Shown one piece after another: positions 52,193 to 60,627 of a stretch of 64,000 nt of DNA. The stretch covers positions 62,001-126,000 of the forward strand of contig NZ_SMKV01000004.1 of NCBI RefSeq assembly GCF_004348445.1, read 5' to 3'. The position numbers and the translations under genes are program-made. Every line of letters begins with the position of its first letter. Within the stretch, counting starts at the first letter, position 1. Under the pieces are notes generated by a model that saw only the letters and a list, made by a program, of their open reading frames with translations, was not told the DNA's origin and made no database searches. The stretch is from Saccharopolyspora aridisoli. Its GTDB lineage: Bacteria; Actinomycetota; Actinomycetes; Mycobacteriales; Pseudonocardiaceae.

Positions 52193-52240
52193 AGCCCCGG
52201 CGGAGCTGATTCCCTGATCCGGAACCGCTCCGCCGGGGCT
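52193..52240 (+). terminator. Strong hairpin ending the hydroxyproline operon
   Basis: Perfect 14-base arms AGCCCCGGCGGAGC / GCTCCGCCGGGGCT have a 20-base loop and a short TTC tail. The 300 bp beyond it (52260-52560) hold no gene. Confidence 0.88.
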
Positions 52241-52566
52241 TCAGTCTGGGTGGAGAAGTCCTCACCGGCGCGAAGAACGGCGGAGCGCTGGCCAGACCGC
52301 TGCTGAATTCCCGTTCACGGCAGGCGCAGTCGAGCGCTTCCCCAGAACGACCGCCGAACCGCACGGGTGGCACACAGGAGCGAGGCCGAACGGAGCCTTA
52401 CGCGCTGTGTTCGCAATTCAGCGAGGACGCGCCCCTGAGAGACCCCCTACCGCACGCCTCAGCAACCGCCTAGAAGAGGGGGACTGATCTGCGAGGGTCA
52501 TCTTCCCGTCCCTACCCCCTTGTGCTTCGGGCGAACTCCTCACCGCAAGCGCTGGCGAAAAGCGGT

Positions 52567-52595
52567 GCGCCCCGCTCGTAAACCGAGCGGGGCGC
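52567..52595 (-). terminator. Terminator of the AGCS/SDR operon
   Basis: Twelve-base arms GCGCCCCGCTCG / CGAGCGGGGCGC with a 5-base loop lie 18 bp beyond the symporter stop on the minus strand; a CTTTTC stretch follows in the minus-strand direction. Confidence 0.88.
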
Positions 52596-52612
52596 TTCTC
52601 GTGGAATCGATC

Positions 52613-54058
52613 CTACGACCGGGTCAGCGACTCCCGTTCCTCCCAGAACGTCGCGCCCTTGATACCTGCTTTGACCGGGTCGAAGACAGGGTCGAGGCCT
52701 TCCTTCTGCTGCCGTTCGTAGTCGCGCAGAGCGCGAAGCGCCGTCGGCAGGAGCAGGGCGATGGCGATCATGTTGAACCATGCGATGAGACCGTAGCCGA
52801 TGTCGCCGAGCTGCCAGACCAGCTCGGTGCTGCGCACGGTGCCGAGGAAGGCCGACAACAACACCACGGCTTGCAGGACGCGGGCCGGAACTCCGCGGGC
52901 GCTGCCGGTGAGGTAGACGATGTTCGTCAGGCCGAAGTAGAAGTACGTCAGCAGCGAGGTGAAGGCGAAGAAGAAGATGGCGATGGCGACAAAACCGGAC
53001 CCGATGTTCAGACCGGGAAACGCCATGTTGACGGCTTCCTGGGTGAACGCCTCTCCGGGCTCCACCCCCGGCAGGTTCTGCACGAGCGCGGGCCGACCCT
53101 CAGGGACGATGTTGTACGCACCAGTCGACAGGAGCATCACGCCGGTCGCCGTGCAGACCAGCAGAGTGTCGATGTACACGGAGAACGACTGCACCAGCCC
53201 CTGCTTGACCGGGTGGGACACCGAGGCCGCAGCGCCGGCATAACCTCCTTCACCGACTCCGGCGACGTTCGAGTACAGCGAACGTCGCACGCCCCAAGAC
53301 ACCGCTGCGCCGATCAAGCCACCGAACACCGCATCGGTTCCGAACGCCGACGACATCACCAGCCGCACGACCTCGGGAATCGCCTGGATGTTGATGACCA
53401 GGATGACCAGGGCCATCAGCACGTAGCAGGCGGCCATGGCCGGCACGACCTTCTCGGCAACCCTGGCGATGCGCTGGGTACCGCCGAAGACCACCAGTCC
53501 GAGCAGGGTGACCACGACGATTCCGGAAATCCACTGCGGCACGCCGAACGCCGAGTCGAACGCGCTCGCGATCGTCGACGACTGCACTCCGGGGATGAGC
53601 AGGGCGTAGCACGAGGCCGCCACGCCAGCGGCGATCATGGCGAACCACTTCAACCCCAGACCCTTCTCCAGGTACCAAGGAATGCCGCCGCGGTACTCGC
53701 CTTCGGTCTTGGTCTTGTAGACCTGACCGAGCGTGGCCTCGATGAAGGCGCTGGATCCGGCAAGCACAGCCGTGGCGATCATCCAGAACAAGGCGCCCGG
53801 GCCACCGTAGGCGATCGCCGTGGCGACACCGGCGATGTTGCCCACGCCAACGCGTCCGCCCAGAGCCATGGCGAACGCTTGGAAGGATGATGTTCCGGCA
53901 TCGGATTCACGGCCAGTGAAGAGGCATTTGAGCATGCCGGGAAGATGTCGTACTTGCACGGCCCGTGTGGCAATGGTGTAGACGATCCCCGCGATCAGCG
54001 TGATGTGCACCAGCGGATTCCACACGGAATCGTAGATGCTGGTCAGAGTTGCTTCCAT
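52613..54058 (-). CDS. AGCS-family Na+(H+):amino acid symporter
   Basis: The 481-residue, about 11-TM alanine/glycine:cation symporter has MALGGRVGVGNIAGVATAIAYGGPGALFWM, the family hallmark, then RRSLYSNVAGVGEGGYAGAAA and TDAVFGGLIGAAVSWG. GAGGGAG precedes the ATG at 54058. It follows two SDR genes after 185 bp and may share their promoter at 56.1 kb, which carries the same operator as the hydroxyproline operon. Inference: it imports the imino or amino acid that this regulon degrades. Plain alanine uptake for the nearby beta-alanine/alanine operon is an alternative. Confidence 0.9.
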   Translation of the reverse strand: MEATLTSIYDSVWNPLVHITLIAGIVYTIATRAVQVRHLPGMLKCLFTGRESDAGTSSFQAFAMALGGRVGVGNIAGVATAIAYGGPGALFWMIATAVLAGSSAFIEATLGQVYKTKTEGEYRGGIPWYLEKGLGLKWFAMIAAGVAASCYALLIPGVQSSTIASAFDSAFGVPQWISGIVVVTLLGLVVFGGTQRIARVAEKVVPAMAACYVLMALVILVINIQAIPEVVRLVMSSAFGTDAVFGGLIGAAVSWGVRRSLYSNVAGVGEGGYAGAAASVSHPVKQGLVQSFSVYIDTLLVCTATGVMLLSTGAYNIVPEGRPALVQNLPGVEPGEAFTQEAVNMAFPGLNIGSGFVAIAIFFFAFTSLLTYFYFGLTNIVYLTGSARGVPARVLQAVVLLSAFLGTVRSTELVWQLGDIGYGLIAWFNMIAIALLLPTALRALRDYERQQKEGLDPVFDPVKAGIKGATFWEERESLTRS

Positions 54059-54243
54059 GTGATGCTCCCTCTGCGTGATGAGACGTCGTTGTCCTTGAGA
54101 GGCGGGTGTTGCATCCCTGGCGGATTGGGCCGCGAACCAGCGCGGGCGGAAGAGCAGGCTAGACCTCGCCGTTTTCCAAAGCGTGCGAAGAATGCGATCA
54201 AGCATCCGACGTGCTCGCGCGCCAAGAACGGCGGAATCCCCTC

Positions 54244-54996
54244 TCAGCGGACGTAATCGGCGCCCGTGATGTCGATCGTGGCTCCGGTCGTATGCCGTGA
54301 GCGTCCAGAGGCCAGGAAAACGATCATCTCGGCCACGTCCTGCGGTGGTGTGACTTCCCCGAGCGGGAGATCCGCACCGCTGGTCGACCCGGCAGCCAGC
54401 TCCGTCGCCACCCACCCGGGTGCGATCGAATAGGCGAGAACCCCGGACCGTGCGAACCCACGGGCTATGCCTTTGGTGAGCGATTGCAGCCCAGCTTTCG
54501 CCGCCCCGTACGCCAGGTGTTCGGCATCGTCCCCGCGGTGCGCGGATCGGCTGGTCACAGAGACGATCACACCTCCGCCTCGCTCCTCGAAGTGCAGCAA
54601 GGCGTTGCGACTGAGGTCCGCAGGCCCGGTCAGGTTCAGCGCCAGGTTCTCGGACCAGCCTCGGCGCCAGTCCCCGGCGTCTCGCGGGGAGGAACTCAGC
54701 CATGCACCGGCGTTGTTCACCAGGACATCGATACGACCGCGCCAAGCCAGGGCTTCGTGCCACATGTTCTCGGTGGCATCCGGGTCCAGGAGATCTGCTC
54801 GGACCAGTCGCCCGCGACCTCCCAGCAACTTCTCGAGATCGGCTGCGGCCCTTTCGTTGTGGGCCCAGTGGGCGATCACGTGCGCGCCTTCTCGGTGAGC
54901 TGCGAGGGCGGTCTCACGGCCGATTCCGCCTGACGCACCTGTCACCAGGACTGTCGTTCCGGTGAGCAGCCCGTCGCTCGTTGTTCCGGGTTTCAT
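54244..54996 (-). CDS. SDR-family oxidoreductase
   Basis: The 250-residue classical SDR has TGASGGIGRE, NNAGAW, SVTSRSAH with the catalytic Ser, and YGAAK. PGWVATE and the C-terminal TTGATIDITGADY are typical of FabG-like enzymes. Its ATG overlaps the upstream SDR stop by 4 bp (ATGA), so the two are co-translated. No substrate can be assigned; a hydroxy-acid or aldehyde step in the same regulon as hydroxyproline use is possible. Confidence 0.87.
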   Translation of the reverse strand: MKPGTTSDGLLTGTTVLVTGASGGIGRETALAAHREGAHVIAHWAHNERAAADLEKLLGGRGRLVRADLLDPDATENMWHEALAWRGRIDVLVNNAGAWLSSSPRDAGDWRRGWSENLALNLTGPADLSRNALLHFEERGGGVIVSVTSRSAHRGDDAEHLAYGAAKAGLQSLTKGIARGFARSGVLAYSIAPGWVATELAAGSTSGADLPLGEVTPPQDVAEMIVFLASGRSRHTTGATIDITGADYVR

Positions 54997-55766
54997 CCGA
55001 CGGCCTGCCCTCCCGTGATCTCGACGATGGAGCCGCACATGTACGGCACCTCGTCCGAGGCGAGGAAGGCGACCAGGGAGGCGACTTCTTCCGGCGTCCC
55101 GATGCGACCGAACGGGACCTCGGCGTCGAGATCGGCGACAGTGCGCCCCGTGCGCGCGAGTCCTGATTCCAGCATCGGCGTGCGAATTTCGCCGGGACAC
55201 ACGGCGTTGACCCGAACACCATCCATCGCGTGGTCTCGGGCCAGGCTGCGCGTGAACGCGACGACCGCGGCCTTGGTGACGTTGTAGGCGATGTGCGCCC
55301 CTGCCGGATTCAGTCCCCACTGGGAGGCCGTGTTCACGATCGCCCCACCGCCGCGGGCAGCCATGCGAGGCAGCACCGCGCGGCACAAGTGGAACAACGG
55401 GTGGACGTTGACCGCGAAACTCGCCTCCCAGTCGTCCTCCGAGAGGGACAAGAGGTCGCCTCGACGGTTGACCCCGGCGTTGTTGACCAGCACGTCGATC
55501 TGGCCGTAGCGAGCGACGATGTCGCCGACGGCCTTGCGGCAAGCATCACCGTCGGCGAGGTCGAATGGGACGAAGTCGGCCTTCCCGCCCGCTCTTCCAA
55601 TCGAAGAAGCGACTTCGTTCGCCGCCGTCTCGTCGATGTCGCAGACGACCGTGACGGCCTCTTCGTCGGCCAGACGCCGTGCGATCGCGGACCCGATCCC
55701 GCCGGCAGCGCCCGTCACGACTGCGACTTGCCCTGTGAAGCGGCGTTTCAACGCTGCGTCGATCAT
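54993..55766 (-). CDS. SDR-family oxidoreductase, first of a coupled pair
   Basis: The 257-residue classical SDR has TGAAGGIGSA, NNAGVN, NTASQWGLN with the catalytic Ser and YNVTK. I chose the ATG at 55766 (GGAG upstream) because further upstream residues of the open frame are not SDR-like; this leaves a leader of about 310 nt from the predicted promoter at 56085-56114. It is paired by a 4-bp overlap with the second SDR. Confidence 0.86.
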   Translation of the reverse strand: MIDAALKRRFTGQVAVVTGAAGGIGSAIARRLADEEAVTVVCDIDETAANEVASSIGRAGGKADFVPFDLADGDACRKAVGDIVARYGQIDVLVNNAGVNRRGDLLSLSEDDWEASFAVNVHPLFHLCRAVLPRMAARGGGAIVNTASQWGLNPAGAHIAYNVTKAAVVAFTRSLARDHAMDGVRVNAVCPGEIRTPMLESGLARTGRTVADLDAEVPFGRIGTPEEVASLVAFLASDEVPYMCGSIVEITGGQAVG

Positions 55767-56048
55767 GGTCTCCGCATCTCCGAGTTCACGCTCCTCCGCA
55801 GATCTGGACCGCGCTCCAGCGAACGATGAGCGGAAGGACTGATCACGCACCTCACGGTGCGGAGCGGCGTCAGACACGACATGTCCGGCCCGCTTCCCGG
55901 CACCACCGGGCTGCCCGGACGTGCCCGTGCCGAGTTCCCGGACTTCGCAAGCCTGGGAGGAACTTTCGGAACTGATCCACATTGATCGATGTACCTCCTG
56001 ACAGTGCCGAGCAACACCGCGAACCGGGAGGGCAACCCGACACGAAGT

Positions 56049-56114
56049 GCAGATTGTCAGACAATCTGCTTGATGTGCTGTGGGACACTAAGGCCGAACA
56101 GGTGAGCCAGTCAA
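56049..56114 (-). promoter_or_regulatory. Promoter and palindromic operator of the SDR-SDR-AGCS group
   Basis: On the minus strand TTGACT (56114-56109) and TAGTGT (56090-56085) are 18 bp apart. The palindrome with arms GCAGATTGTC / GACAATCTGC (56049-56069) sits 15 bases downstream, exactly as at 46533-46597. Between the -10 and the palindrome the sequences CCACA-CAC-TCA are also conserved at the two loci. Nothing else in 55767-56359 looks coding. Confidence 0.8.
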
Positions 56115-56359
56115 GACCAGCCGTGAACATTGCGACAACGGCGGCTTCGCCCAGCACATCGCCGTGTGAGCGGAGAGATCTCGACCGGAAGAGGCGGGAG
56201 AGGGGGGCCGTCGTGGTGGGTCGCCAGGGTGACCGCCGCAGCGCCAAGAAATGCCGGTAAGGCAATCGTTGCTCGAGCTACACGTGGCTCCACGTGTTCG
56301 TCGTGCCCCTGAGGCTCGTGCGACCCGCGCCTGGTAAGTGACCCGCCGACGCGCCGCAG

Positions 56360-57940
56360 TCAGCTCGAGCGGTTCGCCTGACGGTGCGCGATGAGGGCGA
56401 CGTGGGTCGCGGTGCGCTCCTCTGGATCGGTGAGGTCGAGCTGGAGCAGTTGCTCGATCGATCGGATCCGCCCGTACGCGGCTGCGCGGCTGAGGTGGAT
56501 GTCGCGAGCGAATTCGGCCATGACGCCGTTGTGCCGCAGGTAGGCGTCGAGCACCCGCAGGACCTCCTCGCGCTTGTCCTCGCGGAGCGCGAGCACCGGC
56601 CCCAACTTGCTCTCGACGAAGGACAGCAGGCGCGAGTCCTCTCGCAGCTGCCACAGCAGGCTTCGCAGACCGAGGTCCCGGCTGCGGTTGACGGTTGGCC
56701 TCGCGCCGGGTGGCACCCCGGGTGCCACGGTGGCGACGTGTTCGGCCTCGGTCAGGACGGCGGCGAGATCGGCCCACCCCGCCGGTTCTGATCCCGCACC
56801 GATGGCGGCCGCTGCGTCGTCGCTCAGCGCGTCCGCCAGCTCCTCTGGCAGCTCGAAGGCATCCGACGACGAAGTGCAGTCGAACAGCACCGCGACCATC
56901 TGTTCGCGGATGCGCCCCACCAAGGCTGCGCGTTGGACCGACCGAGCTGCCCGCGTCACGGCGGTGACCAGTGCGGCGTCCGCTGTCTGGCCGCGGCCAT
57001 TACCGCGCACGACGGTGACAGACATGGAGCCCTCGGTGGCGAATCCCAGCGCCAGCGCACGCGCTCGGATGGTGGCGGCGTCGGCGGCGTGTCCGCTGAG
57101 CACGTCGCGGATCAGCTTCGTCGCGGCCAGTCCCTCGGTGTCGGTGTCGGCGACCAGACCCGCGACCGTCACGGCCTCGGCGGTCAGCTCGAGGACCAGC
57201 TGCACGTCCTCGGCCTCGTCGGCGTCCACCCGGGTCGGGACGACGAGGCGGCCCCAGTGGCGCTTGCGCGGCCCGACCGGCGTGCTCAACCACCGCTCCG
57301 GGCCGCTGACGGTGCTGGCTGGCCCCGTCGGGACCTGGCGGGATCGCGATGACCAGTCGCGGAGCACGTCCTGCACCGGAAGTTCACCCGCGGAGGCCAT
57401 CGCCCGGTGCGCCAAGTCCTCCAGCACGACCGGTCTGCCTGTCAGCTGCGCGCAGCGGTGGAGGATCTCGTCGGTGGGGGCTCCCTCGATCCCGAGCGAA
57501 CCCAGCAACCGGTGCGCCTCGTAGGAGGCCCGCAGCCGTTCGTACTGGTCGTTGACCACTTGGGCGTGCACGGTCTGCGTGATTTCCACGAAGCGCACCG
57601 ATTCCTGCAGCTCCACCAGCGGCAGCTCCTGCGCTCGCGCCGCCTGCACGAGCGTGTCGGGCAAACGCTGCACGTGGCGGCCGAGCTCGACCACGAGGCC
57701 GGCCGCTCCGCTGGAGCGCAGCGACTCGACGTAGGCACGCAGGTCGGTGTCCGGCTCGGCGAGCACCACGCCGATCGACAACACCAGATCACCGCCGCTG
57801 AGGGTGCCCGCGACGTTGGGCAGTTCGCTGACGTGCACCCAGCGCACCGGAGTCTCCAGGCGCCCGGAACCAGCTCTGACCCGCGGCCGCCCGCGGCTGA
57901 CCGCGGGCAGGTCCAGCACCTCGCGCAACGTCAGAGCCAT
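56360..57940 (-). CDS. PucR-family regulator of the beta-alanine/alanine operon
   Basis: The 526-residue protein has the N-terminal PucR (purine catabolism) sensory domain (about 1-125; LREVLDLPAVSRGRPRV, VRWVHVSELPN, LVVELGRHVQRLPD), a CdaR-type middle and a C-terminal HTH (MAEFARDIHLSRAAAYGRIRS). It is divergent from the alanine dehydrogenase operon with a 130 bp shared control region containing two direct repeats. In actinobacteria, PucR-type proteins beside this gene set respond to beta-alanine/alanine; that role is inferred. Confidence 0.88.
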   Translation of the reverse strand: MALTLREVLDLPAVSRGRPRVRAGSGRLETPVRWVHVSELPNVAGTLSGGDLVLSIGVVLAEPDTDLRAYVESLRSSGAAGLVVELGRHVQRLPDTLVQAARAQELPLVELQESVRFVEITQTVHAQVVNDQYERLRASYEAHRLLGSLGIEGAPTDEILHRCAQLTGRPVVLEDLAHRAMASAGELPVQDVLRDWSSRSRQVPTGPASTVSGPERWLSTPVGPRKRHWGRLVVPTRVDADEAEDVQLVLELTAEAVTVAGLVADTDTEGLAATKLIRDVLSGHAADAATIRARALALGFATEGSMSVTVVRGNGRGQTADAALVTAVTRAARSVQRAALVGRIREQMVAVLFDCTSSSDAFELPEELADALSDDAAAAIGAGSEPAGWADLAAVLTEAEHVATVAPGVPPGARPTVNRSRDLGLRSLLWQLREDSRLLSFVESKLGPVLALREDKREEVLRVLDAYLRHNGVMAEFARDIHLSRAAAYGRIRSIEQLLQLDLTDPEERTATHVALIAHRQANRSS

Positions 57941-57963
57941 GGCCCAACCCTAACGCCGCTGAC

Positions 57964-58005
57964 CGACACATCGTTCACCTTCCCAGCCCATTTACGACAC
58001 ATCGT
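57964..58005. promoter_or_regulatory. Direct repeats CGACACATCGT, candidate PucR operators
   Basis: The 11-base sequence CGACACATCGT occurs at 57964-57974 and 57995-58005, a centre distance of 31 bp or about three helical turns. Both lie in the 130 bp between the PucR gene and the alanine dehydrogenase gene. Same-face spacing fits cooperative binding of a dimeric activator. Confidence 0.65.
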
Positions 58006-58070
58006 CGGTCGATCAGGCTGCGCCGCTGCCGCAGCATCATCACCACACCCCTCGCCCGAAGGAGCCGTAG

Positions 58071-59186
58071 ATGCTGGTTGGAGTCCCCAGAGAGATCAAG
58101 AACCGCGAGTTCCGCGTCGCGCTCACCCCGAGCGGTGTTGCCGAGCTGACCAACGCGGGTCACGACGTGGTCGTCGAGGAATCCGCGGGCGTCGGATCGC
58201 ACATGCCTGATGCGGACTACATCGCCGCAGGCGCCAAGATCGCAACGACCGCGCAAGAGGTCTGGGACTCCGCCGATCTCGTCCTCAAGGTGAAAGAACC
58301 GGTCGCAGCCGAGTACGACCGGATGCGGGAGGGCCAGACGCTGTTCACCTACCTGCACCTGGCCGCCTCGCGGGAGTGCACCGAGGCGCTGCTGCGCCGC
58401 AAGATCACTTCGATCGCCTACGAGACCGTGACCGCCCCCGACGGCACCCTGCCGCTGCTGGCGCCGATGAGCGAGGTCGCGGGCCGACTCGCGGCGCAGG
58501 TCGGGGCCGAGGCCATGCGCGCGGGCAACGGCGGACGCGGCATGCTGCTGGGTGGCGTGCCCGGGGTGCCTCCGGCACACGTCGTCGTGATCGGTGGCGG
58601 AGTTTCCGGAGCGGCCGCAGCCGAGATCGCCCTCGGCATGCGCGCGCAGGTCACCGTCCTCGACCGGAGCCTGCCGCGCCTGCGCGAACTGGACCGGGCG
58701 TTCGGCGGCCGAGTGCGCACCGTGGCCTCCAACGCGCTGGAGGTCGAGCGCGCGGTGCTCGACGCCGATGTCGTGATCGGCGCCGTCCTGGTCGCCGGTG
58801 CGAAGGCCCCGACGCTGGTCAGCAACGACCTGGTCAGCCGGATGAAGCCGGGCAGCGTCCTGGTCGACATCGCCATCGACCAGGGCGGGTGCTTCGCCGA
58901 CTCGCGCCCCACCACGCACGACTCGCCGACCTACCCGGTGCACGACTCGGTGTTCTACTGCGTGGCCAACATGCCCGGCGCCGTGCCCAACACCTCGACG
59001 CTCGCGCTGACCAACGCGACCCTGCCGCACGTTCTCGCCCTGGCCAAAACCGGCTGGCGCGACGCGCTGCGCCAGGACGCCCACCTCGCGAACGGCCTCA
59101 ACACCTGGGCCGGGCACATCACCCACGACCCGGTCGCCCAGGCGCACGGCCTGCCCTCCGTGAGCCTCGACGAAGCCCTCAGCTGA
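58071..59186 (+). CDS. ald: Alanine dehydrogenase
   Basis: The 371-residue enzyme of normal length has MLVGVPREIKNREFRV with the substrate Arg15, Lys75 in VKEPV, the catalytic His96 in YLHLA, the nucleotide loop VIGGGVSGAAAAE, and NMPGAVPNTST. It catalyses NAD+-linked oxidative deamination of L-alanine to pyruvate and ammonia. GAAGGAGCC precedes the ATG. It is first in a three-gene operon and would recycle the alanine formed by the pyruvate-dependent transaminase downstream back to pyruvate. Confidence 0.96.
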   Translation: MLVGVPREIKNREFRVALTPSGVAELTNAGHDVVVEESAGVGSHMPDADYIAAGAKIATTAQEVWDSADLVLKVKEPVAAEYDRMREGQTLFTYLHLAASRECTEALLRRKITSIAYETVTAPDGTLPLLAPMSEVAGRLAAQVGAEAMRAGNGGRGMLLGGVPGVPPAHVVVIGGGVSGAAAAEIALGMRAQVTVLDRSLPRLRELDRAFGGRVRTVASNALEVERAVLDADVVIGAVLVAGAKAPTLVSNDLVSRMKPGSVLVDIAIDQGGCFADSRPTTHDSPTYPVHDSVFYCVANMPGAVPNTSTLALTNATLPHVLALAKTGWRDALRQDAHLANGLNTWAGHITHDPVAQAHGLPSVSLDEALS

Positions 59187-59217
59187 CGACCCGCCCGACC
59201 CGTTCACGGAGGAACGC

Positions 59218-60597
59218 ATGACCACCGCCGACAAAACGCGCACGGCCACCCGCACCGCCGAAACCGCAGCGCGGCACCTGTGGACGCACTTCGACCGCCT
59301 CGGGAACGAGAGCCCGGTTCCGGTGATCACCCGAGGCGAAGGCTGCTACATCTACGACGACCGGGACCGCCGCATCCTCGACGGGCTCTCCGGGCTTTTC
59401 GTCGTGCAGACCGGGCACGGCCGACGCGAGCTCGCGGAAGTCTCCGCCCGCCAAGCCGAAACACTCGGTTTCTTCCCGGTGTGGGGTTACGCCACTCCCC
59501 CGGCCGCAGAACTGGCCGAACGACTCGCCCACCTGGCCCCGGGGGATCTCAACCGGGTCTTCTTCACCACCGGCGGCGGCGAGGCCGTGGAATCGGCGTG
59601 GAAGCTGGCCAAGCAGTACTACAAGCTCACCGGCAAACCCGCCAAGCACAAGGTCATCAGCCGCGCCGTCGCCTACCACGGCACACCGCAGGGCGCCCTG
59701 GCCATCACCGGCGTGCCGAAGATGAAGAAGGACTTCGAACCGCTGACACCAGGCGGTTTTCGCGCCGCCAACACCAACGCCTACCGCAACCCGCAGTTCG
59801 ACGGCGACCCCGAGGCCTTCGGGCGCTGGGCCGCGGACCGCATCGAAGAGGCGATCCTGTTCGAGGGCCCGGAGACCGTCGCAGCGGTCTTCCTCGAGCC
59901 CGTGCAGAACTCCGGCGGCTGCCTCACCCCGCCACCCGGGTACTTCGAGCGGGTGCGCGAGATCTGCGACCGCCACGACGTGCTGCTGGTCTCCGACGAG
60001 GTCATCTGCGCGTTCGGCCGGCACGGAACCACCTTCGCCTGCGACAAGTTCGGTTACGTCCCGGACATCATCACCTGCGCCAAGGGCATGACCTCCGGCT
60101 ACAGCCCCATCGGAGCCATGATCGCCAGCGACCGGGTCGTCGAACCGTTCCTCGCACCGAAGGTCAGCTTCCCGCACGGCTACACCTTCGGTGGGCACCC
60201 CGTGTCGGCTGCGGTCGCGCTGGCCAACCTCGACCTCATGGAACGCGAGCGGCTCAACGAACGAGTCCTGCAGCACGAACGAGCCTTCGGCGACACGCTC
60301 CGCAAGCTGCTGGACCTGCCGATCGTCGGCGACGTGCGCGGCGACGGCTACTTCTGGGCGGTGGAGCTGGTCAAGGACAAGCAGACCCGCGGAACGTTCA
60401 CCGCCGATGAGCGCGAACGCCTGGTGCGCGGCTTCCTGCCCGGCGCGCTGCTGGACAACGGCCTGTACTGCCGCCCGGACGACCGCGGCGACGTCGTCGT
60501 GCAGCTCGCTCCTCCGCTGACCTGCGGTCAGGCCGAGTTCGACGAGATCGAGCAAATCCTGCGGCAGACCTTCGTCGAAGCCACCGCCCACATCTGA
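59218..60597 (+). CDS. Class III omega-aminotransferase, probable beta-alanine:pyruvate transaminase
   Basis: This 459-residue fold-type I PLP enzyme has TGGGEAVESAWKLA for the phosphate pocket, the PLP-ring Asp in SDEVICAFGRHG, the Schiff-base Lys289 in TCAKGMTSGYSP, and YTFGGHPVSAAVA. The ATG follows GGAGGAAC. The 31 bp gap after ald and the 30 bp gap before the semialdehyde dehydrogenase show an operon: beta-alanine plus pyruvate gives malonate semialdehyde plus alanine. Taurine, putrescine or aminoisobutyrate remain alternative amines. Confidence 0.9.
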   Translation: MTTADKTRTATRTAETAARHLWTHFDRLGNESPVPVITRGEGCYIYDDRDRRILDGLSGLFVVQTGHGRRELAEVSARQAETLGFFPVWGYATPPAAELAERLAHLAPGDLNRVFFTTGGGEAVESAWKLAKQYYKLTGKPAKHKVISRAVAYHGTPQGALAITGVPKMKKDFEPLTPGGFRAANTNAYRNPQFDGDPEAFGRWAADRIEEAILFEGPETVAAVFLEPVQNSGGCLTPPPGYFERVREICDRHDVLLVSDEVICAFGRHGTTFACDKFGYVPDIITCAKGMTSGYSPIGAMIASDRVVEPFLAPKVSFPHGYTFGGHPVSAAVALANLDLMERERLNERVLQHERAFGDTLRKLLDLPIVGDVRGDGYFWAVELVKDKQTRGTFTADERERLVRGFLPGALLDNGLYCRPDDRGDVVVQLAPPLTCGQAEFDEIEQILRQTFVEATAHI

Positions 60598-60627
60598 TCA
60601 AGACCGCGCGCACCTGAGAAGGACGAC

